From positions 248,001 through 312,000 of the forward strand of contig NZ_UTBZ01000026.1 in assembly GCF_900580865.1 (NCBI RefSeq): DNA of 64,000 bases, given 5' to 3'. Numbering within the stretch: position 1 is the stretch's first letter; each line of letters begins with the position of its first letter. This document shows, piece after piece, positions 8,346 to 15,298 of the stretch. The notes beneath the pieces are model-generated. The model was given only the letters and a program-made list of their open reading frames with translations. It searched no databases and was not told the origin of the DNA. This DNA is from Pseudomonas viridiflava. Its GTDB lineage: Bacteria; Pseudomonadota; Gammaproteobacteria; Pseudomonadales; Pseudomonadaceae. The position numbers and the translations under genes are program-made.

Positions 8346-8953
8346 TGAAGCATGAAGCTGTCGAGAAGAATATTGGCCTGCTGGCCTTCTTCATGGTCAT
8401 CGCCGTCAGCATTGGCGGCCTGACCCAAATCGTTCCGCTGTTTTTCCAGGACGTCACCAACAAGCCGGTCGAAGGCATGAAGCCGCGTTCGGCGCTGGAG
8501 CTGGAAGGCCGCGACGTTTACATCGCCAACGGCTGTGTCGGCTGCCACTCGCAGATGATCCGCCCGTTCCGCGCCGAAACCGAGCGTTACGGGCACTACT
8601 CGGTGGCCGGTGAAAGCGTCTGGGATCACCCGTTCCTGTGGGGTTCCAAGCGTACCGGGCCGGATCTGGCCCGTGTCGGCGGTCGTTACTCCGATGACTG
8701 GCAACGTGCGCACTTGTACAACCCGCGCAACGTGGTGCCTGAGTCGAAGATGCCGGCTTACCCGTTCCTCGTGGAAAACAAGCTCGACGGCAAGGAAACC
8801 GCCAAGAAAATGGAGGTTTTGCGCACCCTCGGCGTCCCTTACACCGACGAAGACATCGCCGGTGCACAGGATGCCGTGAAGGGCAAAACCGAAATGGACG
8901 CGCTGGTGGCCTATCTGCAAGGCCTGGGCACCATCATCAAAAGCAAACGGTGA
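8345..8953 (+). CDS. ccoO: cbb3-type cytochrome c oxidase subunit II (second set)
   Basis: A 202-residue monoheme cytochrome c subunit with one N-terminal membrane segment and a CVGCH heme site (64-68). It is highly similar to the CcoO at 4659. The segment after the cytochrome core ([18 protein letters not shown]) is where the two copies differ most. It starts within the ccoN stop codon and is followed five bases later by ccoQ. Confidence 0.98.
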   Translation: MKHEAVEKNIGLLAFFMVIAVSIGGLTQIVPLFFQDVTNKPVEGMKPRSALELEGRDVYIANGCVGCHSQMIRPFRAETERYGHYSVAGESVWDHPFLWGSKRTGPDLARVGGRYSDDWQRAHLYNPRNVVPESKMPAYPFLVENKLDGKETAKKMEVLRTLGVPYTDEDIAGAQDAVKGKTEMDALVAYLQGLGTIIKSKR

Positions 8954-8958
8954 TCTAG

Positions 8959-9144
8959 ATGGATATCGGGATGATTCGTGGCCTGGGCACCGTTGTCGTG
9001 ATGGTGGCCTTCATCGGTCTGGCGCTGTGGGTGTTCAGCCCCAAGCGCAAGTCGGAGTTTGAAGACGCGACCTTGTTGCCTTTTGCGGATGATCCCGAAG
9101 CCATCAAGCACGTCGAGCAAGCTTCTAGGAGTAACAAAGAATGA
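8959..9144 (+). CDS. ccoQ: cbb3-type oxidase small subunit CcoQ (second set)
   Basis: A 61-residue single-span protein starting [18 protein letters not shown], with the membrane segment followed by [10 protein letters not shown]. It is the CcoQ partner of the second set, four residues shorter than the first copy. It begins five bases after ccoO and overlaps the ccoP start by four bases, as in the first operon. Confidence 0.93.
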   Translation: MDIGMIRGLGTVVVMVAFIGLALWVFSPKRKSEFEDATLLPFADDPEAIKHVEQASRSNKE

Positions 9145-10124
9145 CTACATTCTGGAGTCTGTACGTCACAGTCCTCAGTCTCGGTACGATCTTCGCGCTG
9201 ACCTGGCTGCTGCTGTCGACCCGCAAGGGCCAGCGCAGCGAACAGACGGACGAGACGGTCGGGCACTCCTTCGACGGGATCGAGGAGTACGACAACCCAC
9301 TGCCGAAATGGTGGTTCATGCTGTTTGTCGGCACCATCATTTTCGCCTTGGGCTACCTGGTGCTGTACCCGGGCCTAGGCAACTGGAAAGGCCTGCTGCC
9401 GGGCTACAACTACCTCGATAACGACAAGCAGACCGCGTTCGCCAACGGCCAGACCGGCTGGACCGGCGTGCACGAGTGGGAAAAGGAAATGGCCCGTTCG
9501 GACGCCAAGTTCGGTCCGATCTTCGCCAAGTTCGCCGCGATGCCAATCGAAGAAGTCGCCAAGGATCCGCAAGCACTGAAAATGGGTGGCCGCCTCTTCG
9601 CTTCCAACTGCTCGGTGTGCCACGGTTCCGACGCCAAGGGTGCTTACGGTTTCCCTAACCTGACCGACGCCGACTGGCGCTGGGGCGGCGAGCCGGAAAC
9701 CATCAAGACCACCATCATGGGCGGTCGTCACGCAGTGATGCCGGCCTGGGCTGAAGTCATTGGCGAGCAAGGCGTTGCTGACGTGGCAGCGTTTGTCGTG
9801 ACCAACCTGGATGGGCGCAAACTGCCGGAAGGCACCAAGGCTGACCCGGCCAACGGCGGCAAGCTGTTCGCCGCCAACTGCGTGGCCTGCCACGGGCCGG
9901 CCGGCAAAGGCACCCCCGCCATGGGTGCGCCGGACCTGACCCACCCGGGTGCGTTCATCTACGGTTCGAGCTTTGCACAACTGCAGCAGACCATCCGTTA
10001 CGGCCGTCAGGGCCAAATGCCGGCGCAGGAGCAACTGCAAGGCAACGACAAGGTGCACTTGCTGGCCGCGTACGTTTACAGCCTGTCCCACGGTGAAAAA
10101 GCACCGGAAGCGAACGCCGAGTAA
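9141..10124 (+). CDS. ccoP: cbb3-type cytochrome c oxidase subunit III (second set)
   Basis: A 327-residue diheme cytochrome c with two N-terminal membrane segments and two heme c sites ([11 protein letters not shown] and [11 protein letters not shown]). It differs from the first CcoP by an inserted [15 protein letters not shown] segment just before [13 protein letters not shown]. It ends the second operon, and a strong intrinsic terminator follows. In P. aeruginosa the next gene is ccoG. Here about 2.8 kb of accessory DNA intervenes. Confidence 0.97.
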   Translation: MTTFWSLYVTVLSLGTIFALTWLLLSTRKGQRSEQTDETVGHSFDGIEEYDNPLPKWWFMLFVGTIIFALGYLVLYPGLGNWKGLLPGYNYLDNDKQTAFANGQTGWTGVHEWEKEMARSDAKFGPIFAKFAAMPIEEVAKDPQALKMGGRLFASNCSVCHGSDAKGAYGFPNLTDADWRWGGEPETIKTTIMGGRHAVMPAWAEVIGEQGVADVAAFVVTNLDGRKLPEGTKADPANGGKLFAANCVACHGPAGKGTPAMGAPDLTHPGAFIYGSSFAQLQQTIRYGRQGQMPAQEQLQGNDKVHLLAAYVYSLSHGEKAPEANAE

Positions 10125-10140
10125 GGCCAACGCTTGAAAC

Positions 10141-10180
10141 AAAAAAGGCCTCGCCAATATTGATTGGCGGGGCCTTTTTT
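10141..10180 (+). terminator. Intrinsic terminator of the second cco operon
   Basis: AAAGGCC...GGGGCCTTTTTT forms a stem (AAGGCCtCGCCAAT with ATTGGCGgGGCCTT) followed by six T. It lies 17 bases after the ccoP stop. The A-rich 5' side would let it work on the opposite strand too. Confidence 0.9.
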
Positions 10181-10295
10181 ATTGCCGGCATTCATGACTT
10201 GAAACGTTTGCTCAATAGACCTGAGGAAAGGTGCCCTGTAGGTTTTTCTCACCCCGATGAGCAGCATCGGGTCAACCTTCAAGGATGAAGCCTAC

Positions 10296-10469
10296 ATGTC
10301 AAAAAATGACGAAAACACACTGCCAAAACGTTTTCAGCCCCGCCCTGATGATCAACCCACGCCGGTAAAAACGCCTGTGGCACCCGCACGCTCAACATCA
10401 CCAGACACCGTGGGCCATCCAGGTAACGGGGGCGGTCTGGACGGTCTCGGCGGCGGCCGATTGCCCTGA
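10296..10469 (+). CDS. Small hypothetical protein
   Basis: A 57-residue reading frame starting MSKNDENTLPKRFQPRPDD. The start at 10296 is favoured over an in-frame ATG at 10257 because AAGGAT lies before it. The protein is rich in proline in the middle and ends in a glycine-rich tail (PGNGGGLDGLGGGRLP). There is no signal peptide, membrane segment or recognised domain. A strong hairpin (10511-10536) follows. It is the first gene of the islet inserted between the cco operon and ccoG. Coding status is likely but not certain. Confidence 0.5.
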   Translation: MSKNDENTLPKRFQPRPDDQPTPVKTPVAPARSTSPDTVGHPGNGGGLDGLGGGRLP

Positions 10470-10510
10470 AGCGGAGCAGCAAAACACAGCGAACATTTGC
10501 CCAATACCCT

Positions 10511-10536
10511 GCGCCCCTGCCGTTTGGCAGGGGCGC
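10511..10536 (+). terminator. Terminator-like hairpin
   Basis: GCGCCCCTGCC-GTTT-GGCAGGGGCGC is an 11-base-pair perfect stem with a four-base loop, followed by only TTTC. It lies 41 bases after the small reading frame and before the toxin-antitoxin pair. The short T-run makes it a weak terminator or a transcript-protecting hairpin. Confidence 0.55.
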
Positions 10537-10654
10537 TTTCGCCGGTGCCGTTATGACAGTGATTAACCGATCGTCCGCAATCCACCTTTTCGATTGCCGC
10601 GCAAACTCCAAGATAGTAACGTTTCTACAACACAATTTCTGGAGGCCAAACGTA

Positions 10655-10909
10655 ATGGCCATCACGACCATTTCCAGCCGCGAATTCAACCAGGACACCA
10701 GTGCTGCGAAAAAAGCCGCGAATCAGGGTCCGGTCATCATTACCGATCGTGGCAAGCCTGCCCATGTACTGCTGAGCATTGAGGAGTACCAGAAACTGAC
10801 CGGTAGTCAGACCAGCATCGTCGATCTTCTGGTCATGCCGAATGCGCCTGACATCGAATTCGAACCCGAGCGCGCCATCATCACTCCTCGTAGCGTGGAC
10901 CTGTCCTGA
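10655..10909 (+). CDS. Phd/YefM-type antitoxin
   Basis: An 84-residue antitoxin. The N terminus (MAITTISSREFNQDTSAAKK, then GPVIITDRGKPAHVLLSIEEY) is the Phd/YefM DNA-binding fold. The C-terminal part (IVDLLVMPNAPDIEFEPERA) should wrap the toxin. The start at 10655 has a GGAGG site; the in-frame extension to 10553 is not supported. Its stop overlaps the toxin start (TGATG), as usual for coupled toxin-antitoxin pairs. It probably represses its own promoter. Confidence 0.9.
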   Translation: MAITTISSREFNQDTSAAKKAANQGPVIITDRGKPAHVLLSIEEYQKLTGSQTSIVDLLVMPNAPDIEFEPERAIITPRSVDLS

Positions 10910-11328
10910 TGTTTCTACTCGATACCAATGTCGTTTCCGAGCTGCGAAAACCCCAAGCCGACCCGCAAGTGGTGACATGGGCAAACAGCGTCGCCCCGGC
11001 CAGCCTATATCTATCGGCAATTACCGTGCTGGAACTGGAAACCGGTATTTTGCGCATCGAACGCCGCGACCCACCGCAAGGAGGGATGCTGCGTCATTGG
11101 CTCGAGCGTCACGTCAAACCCGCATTCTCGGGAAGAATCCTCTCCGTCGATACCGTCGTCGCCACCCGATGCGCTCAGCTACACGTCCCCGATCGCAGTA
11201 ATGAATGCGACGCCTTGATCGCCGCCACCGCACTTGTACATGGGCTGACTCTGGTCACCCGTAATGTTGCCGATTTTCAACTCAGCGGCGTTCCTCTGAT
11301 CAACCCATGGACCGCCGCCAATCACTGA
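10909..11328 (+). CDS. PIN-domain toxin, VapC/FitB-like
   Basis: A 139-residue PIN-domain endoribonuclease toxin. The conserved acidic residues are visible: Asp5 in MFLLDTNVVSELRKP, Glu in the LELETGILRIER helix, and the Asp of NECDALIAATALVHG. The C terminus has LVTRNVADFQL, another PIN signature. Targets of such toxins are usually tRNA or rRNA; this one's target is not known. It is coupled to the Phd-type antitoxin and ends just before a bidirectional terminator. Confidence 0.92.
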   Translation: MFLLDTNVVSELRKPQADPQVVTWANSVAPASLYLSAITVLELETGILRIERRDPPQGGMLRHWLERHVKPAFSGRILSVDTVVATRCAQLHVPDRSNECDALIAATALVHGLTLVTRNVADFQLSGVPLINPWTAANH

Positions 11329-11333
11329 TTCTG

Positions 11334-11368
11334 AAAAGCCCCGCCAGATCACTGGCGGGGCCTTTTTT
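11334..11368. terminator. Bidirectional terminator
   Basis: AAAAGGCC-type stem (GCCCCGCCAG-ATCA-CTGGCGGGGC) with AAAA before and TTTTTT after. It lies between the convergent toxin gene and phosphoesterase gene and can serve both. Confidence 0.85.
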
Positions 11369-12372
11369 CATGGACGGTTGGCAAAGATCGAATGCACCGC
11401 CGTGGTGTCGATCAGCGTTCGATTACGCCACTGGTTGTCCTTCACCAGATAGATCTTCAGCTGCTTGCGGTCTTCGGTAAAACTGGCAGTCAGATAGGTT
11501 TGCTGAGACGCACTGCCGCTCAGGTACATGGGCACGTTACCCTCCCAATAGGAATCGCCTCCATCCTTATGTAAATGGCCGGCAAATATCGCCGTCACTT
11601 GATATTTGTTGATCATGTCGTGGAAGCGTTTTTGTTGCGCCTGGGTCCCCTTGTGGTTCAACGGTTTATGCATATTGATGATGATGGCGTAACCCGAAGC
11701 ACGCGCCAGTCTCAGATCCGTTTCGAGCCAGTCCAGCGCGTCGTTGATTTCAAATGTCGTCGGGTTCAGTGGATGAGCAATCCGGGTGGTATAAGTCGGC
11801 TCGTTATTGAGCTGAACCATATGAACTTCGCCGATATTTTTTGAATAGGCGAGGCTCCCCGAATAGGTCTTGTTCAAAAATCCACTGGTGACTTTCAGGT
11901 CAAAGCTGTCGACTTTTCCTTCATGATGTTCTTTGAACTCGACGATACTTCCCGCTGCGCAGCTATTACTAAAACAATCATCAACATTGTTTTCATAATC
12001 GTGATTACCCAAGCCGTACAGATACTCACCCTTGAAATGCTTGTTCAGCAAATCCTTCATGAACGACCGCTGCCAGCCATGGCCAAAAGCAGTTATATCG
12101 CCGTTGATCATCAGTGGCACCTCGGCTTGCGAGCCATGCTGCCTTCTGAAATCGGCAATACTCGCAAGCTGGGTATCAACCAGCCACTTCGAGCGAACAT
12201 CGAATTCCGAATTGGATTCGGGATCCCGGTCATCGGTCTTGTCGGTCCATGGATATTGAGTATCTGACGCAAAAACCATGTGTTTCGGCATTCCCGTTAC
12301 AGCCTGAGCGGAGGCGACCGAAGCCAATAAACAAACACTCAGCACAACGCTTGCAAACTTATTAAAAGCCAT
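11368..12372 (-). CDS. Exported calcineurin-like metallophosphoesterase
   Basis: A 334-residue protein with an N-terminal signal peptide (MAFNKFASVVLSVCLLASVA, then SAQA) and a calcineurin-like phosphoesterase domain. The metal-binding blocks appear in order: FASDTQYPW, MINGDITAFGH, GLGNHDYEN, IINMHKPLNH and IFAGHLHKDGG. It should be periplasmic or secreted and bind two metals. The substrate is unknown. I start it at 12372, where GGAA precedes the ATG; a start eleven codons upstream would add charged residues before the signal peptide. Its DNA is clearly richer in A and T than the neighbouring cco genes, suggesting acquisition. Confidence 0.85.
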   Translation of the reverse strand: MAFNKFASVVLSVCLLASVASAQAVTGMPKHMVFASDTQYPWTDKTDDRDPESNSEFDVRSKWLVDTQLASIADFRRQHGSQAEVPLMINGDITAFGHGWQRSFMKDLLNKHFKGEYLYGLGNHDYENNVDDCFSNSCAAGSIVEFKEHHEGKVDSFDLKVTSGFLNKTYSGSLAYSKNIGEVHMVQLNNEPTYTTRIAHPLNPTTFEINDALDWLETDLRLARASGYAIIINMHKPLNHKGTQAQQKRFHDMINKYQVTAIFAGHLHKDGGDSYWEGNVPMYLSGSASQQTYLTASFTEDRKQLKIYLVKDNQWRNRTLIDTTAVHSIFANRP

Positions 12373-12905
12373 ACTTGAAATTCCATTTAAATAAATCAAT
12401 TGCACGCGAACAATATTTCGCGAAAACAGAACCTATTCGAAAAAACAGAAAACTTCAAAGCGCCAACGAAGAACAATCAAGTGCATATATTTCAGACATC
12501 GCGCAACTTACAACAACACCCACTATACAAAGGCATGTTTGCAGAAGCGTTTTAAGACATTCATGCGGCAACTGCTGCAATTGCAAACCTGAAGATGACA
12601 GCGTCGGTGCCCGCCCTTCATGTCGGTCTTTTTCAGCCTTGCAATGGCAATGGCATCAAACCAATCATCCCTGACAACAATGGATTAGCCGCCCCGCCAA
12701 AACCGTCCATACTCAACAAGTCAATTGACCTGCATCATGCTTTGCTGCATTCGCTACACCATTCAGGTTTTTTACCCAACGCGACCAAAGGTCGCACCCT
12801 TGAGCCAGAGCGACAGGCGTATCATTGCGCCACTGCTTCGCCCCTTTTTGACCTTGGTTGGCACGTATCGACCGAGGCATTTTTCCACTGCCGTGGGATG
12901 CAATG
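12373..12905 (+). other. AT-rich intergenic region before ccoG
   Basis: About 530 bases with no convincing gene. The left part (to about 12550) is markedly rich in A and T, like the phosphoesterase gene. The right part returns to normal composition and should carry the ccoG promoter. A degenerate Anr box lies at 12725-12738. No clear -35/-10 pair could be chosen. Confidence 0.5.
12725..12738 (+). promoter_or_regulatory. Possible degenerate Anr box before ccoG
   Basis: TTGACCTGCATCAT differs from TTGAT-N4-ATCAA at two positions, one of them the last base. It lies about 170 bases before the ccoG start. No good -10 is found at the class II distance, so the assignment is weak. Confidence 0.3.
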
Positions 12906-14321
12906 ATGAGCAACCAGATTCCGGTACACGACGTCACACCACCGAGCAAAAACGCGAATAACAGCGTCGATCTTTACGCCTCACGAGAAAAAATCTACAC
13001 CCGTGCTTTCACCGGCCTGTTCCGCAATCTGCGGATGATGGGCGGCGCGGCATTGTTCCTGCTGTATTTCGGAACGGTATGGCTGAACTGGGGCGGTCAC
13101 CAGGCCGTGTGGTGGAACCTGCCAGAGCGCAAGTTCTTCATTTTCGGCGCGACCTTCTGGCCGCAGGATTTCATTCTGCTTTCAGGCCTGCTGATCATTG
13201 CCGCCTTCGGCCTGTTCTTTATCACCGTGTATGCCGGGCGTGTCTGGTGCGGCTACACCTGCCCGCAAAGTGTGTGGACGTGGATTTTCATGTGGTGCGA
13301 GAAGGTCACCGAAGGCGACCGCAACCAGCGCATCAAGCTCGACAAGGCGCCGATGAGCGGCAACAAGTTTCTGCGCAAAGCCGCCAAGCACGCGCTGTGG
13401 CTGTTGATCGGTTTCGTCACCGGCATGACCTTCGTCGGCTACTTCTCGCCGATCCGCGAACTGGTCTTTGAGTTCTTCACCGGCCAGGCCGATGGCTGGT
13501 CGTATTTCTGGGTGGGTTTCTTCACCCTCGCCACCTACGGCAACGCCGGTTGGCTGCGCGAGCAGGTGTGCATCTACATGTGTCCTTATGCGCGCTTCCA
13601 GAGCGTGATGTTCGACAAGGACACATTGATCGTTTCCTACGACCCGCGTCGCGGTGAAAGCCGTGGCCCACGCAAGAAAGGCATCGATTACAAAGCGCAG
13701 GGCCTCGGTGATTGCATCGATTGCACGATGTGCGTTCAGGTCTGCCCGACCGGCATCGACATCCGCGACGGCCTGCAAATCGAGTGCATCGGCTGCGCCG
13801 CGTGCATCGACGCCTGCGACAGCATCATGGACAAGATGGATTACCCGCGCGGGCTGATCAGCTACACCACCGAACACAACCTGTCCGGGCAGAAAACCCA
13901 TAAACTGCGGCCACGCCTGATCGGCTACGCCGTGGTGTTGCTGGCGATGATCAGCCTGTTGGTCACCGCGTTCTTCATGCGCTCGCTGGTCGGTTTCGAC
14001 GTCAGCAAGGACCGCGTTCTGTACCGCGAAAACGCTGAAGGCCGGATCGAAAACGTCTACAGCCTGAAGATCATGAACAAGGATCAGCGCGACCACACCT
14101 ACGTGCTGGAAGCCAGCGGCTTGCCGGATCTGCGCCTGCAAGGCAAGCGCGAGATCAAGGTCGCGGCCGGCGATATCGTCAGCATGCCGGTCGAGTTGTC
14201 GAGCGCACCGGAACAACTGCCATCGAGCACCAACGAGGTGAAATTCCTCCTCAAGGATGCCGATGACGACAGCGTCCACGTTGAAGCCAAGAGCCGATTC
14301 ATCGGCCCACAAATCCGTTGA
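12906..14321 (+). CDS. ccoG: Cytochrome c oxidase accessory protein CcoG (FixG/RdxA)
   Basis: A 471-residue membrane polyferredoxin that reduces copper for cbb3 oxidase assembly. It has membrane segments in the N-terminal half, the RVWCGYTCPQSVWTW motif, two ferredoxin-type cysteine clusters (CIDCTMCVQVCPTG and CIGCAACIDACDS), a further membrane segment near LIGYAVVLLAMISLL and a C-terminal immunoglobulin-like FixG domain. Two ATG codons are adjacent (12903 and 12906); the second is better spaced from GGGA. It overlaps its downstream neighbourhood, with ccoH starting 11 bases after the stop. Confidence 0.95.
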   Translation: MSNQIPVHDVTPPSKNANNSVDLYASREKIYTRAFTGLFRNLRMMGGAALFLLYFGTVWLNWGGHQAVWWNLPERKFFIFGATFWPQDFILLSGLLIIAAFGLFFITVYAGRVWCGYTCPQSVWTWIFMWCEKVTEGDRNQRIKLDKAPMSGNKFLRKAAKHALWLLIGFVTGMTFVGYFSPIRELVFEFFTGQADGWSYFWVGFFTLATYGNAGWLREQVCIYMCPYARFQSVMFDKDTLIVSYDPRRGESRGPRKKGIDYKAQGLGDCIDCTMCVQVCPTGIDIRDGLQIECIGCAACIDACDSIMDKMDYPRGLISYTTEHNLSGQKTHKLRPRLIGYAVVLLAMISLLVTAFFMRSLVGFDVSKDRVLYRENAEGRIENVYSLKIMNKDQRDHTYVLEASGLPDLRLQGKREIKVAAGDIVSMPVELSSAPEQLPSSTNEVKFLLKDADDDSVHVEAKSRFIGPQIR

Positions 14322-14332
14322 GAGAACTGAAC

Positions 14333-14872
14333 ATGCCCGCAGCAAACGCCGCAAGTCCCTGGTACAAGCACCTTTGGCCATGGATCATCATCGGGATTCT
14401 GGCCTGTTCGGTGACACTGACGCTGTCCATGGTGACCATAGCGGTGAACAACCCGGACAACCTGGTCAACGACAATTACTACGAGGCCGGGAAAGGCATC
14501 AACCGTTCGCTGGACCGTGAGTTGTTGGCGCAGAATCTGAAGATGCGTGCGGCTGTGCATCTTGATGGCGTGACCGGTGAAGTCGATTTGCGTTTGAGCG
14601 GTGACAGTCAGCCGAAGACGCTGGAATTGAATTTGATCTCGCCGACTCAGCCGGAGAAGGACCGCAAGATTGTCCTGACCCGCAGCGAAAGTGAGAGCGG
14701 CCGTTATATTGGTCAGTTGGGTGACAAGGTTGAGGGTCGTCGCTTTGTTGAATTGCTCGGCAGTCAGGATGATCACGTCTGGCGCATGTTCGAAGAAGAA
14801 CTGGTGAGCCATGACAAGGATCTGCTGCTGGGTGATGAGCCGCTGCAAGGCGCCGAAGACCTGAAGAAGTAA
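14333..14872 (+). CDS. ccoH: cbb3 oxidase assembly protein CcoH (FixH)
   Basis: A 179-residue FixH-family protein with one N-terminal membrane segment (HLWPWIIIGILACSVTLTLS) and a periplasmic domain beginning NNPDNLVNDNYYEAGKG, typical of the family. It is needed for stable assembly of the cbb3 oxidase. I use the ATG at 14333, which has GAGA upstream, rather than the TTG at 14318. It forms an operon with ccoG. A repeat array now separates it from ccoI. Confidence 0.92.
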   Translation: MPAANAASPWYKHLWPWIIIGILACSVTLTLSMVTIAVNNPDNLVNDNYYEAGKGINRSLDRELLAQNLKMRAAVHLDGVTGEVDLRLSGDSQPKTLELNLISPTQPEKDRKIVLTRSESESGRYIGQLGDKVEGRRFVELLGSQDDHVWRMFEEELVSHDKDLLLGDEPLQGAEDLKK

Positions 14873-14885
14873 ACAACTTCAAAAG

Positions 14886-15253
14886 CCCCCTCACCCTAGC
14901 CCTCTCCCCCAGGAGAGGGGACTGATCTCGAGCGTTTGCACGTTTTGTGTATGACAGTGAAAATCCAGGCGACTGAACCTGTTTTCAGGCTCACACCGAT
15001 CGGCTCCCTCTCCCACCGGGAAATAGGACTGATCTCAAGCGTTTGCACGTTTTGTGTATGACAGTGAAAATCCAGGCGACTGAGCCTGTTTTCAGGCTCA
15101 CACCGATCGGCTCCTTCTCCCTCCGGGAGAGGGGACTGATCTCGAGCGTTTGCACGCTTTGTGTATGACAGTGAAGATCCAGGCGACTGAACCTGTTTTT
15201 CCGGCTCACACCGATCGGCTCCCTCTCCCTCCGGGAGAGGGCTGGGGTGAGGG
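14886..15253. repeat. Tandem array of CCCTCACCC / GGGAGAGGGG elements inside the ccoGHIS cluster
   Basis: The array starts with CCCCTCACCCTAGCCCTCTC 14 bases after the ccoH stop and ends with GGGAGAGGGCTGGGGTGAGG 45 bases before ccoI. The internal units (ACTGATCTC... spacers) recur with periods of 107 and 106 bases (14921, 15028, 15134). The spacer sequence is private to this locus but almost identical among its units. It could separate transcription of ccoGH from ccoIS. Confidence 0.85.
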
Positions 15254-15298
15254 CAAGCGGACAACTCCAATGCAAGGGCTTACCCCCTCAACGATGCC

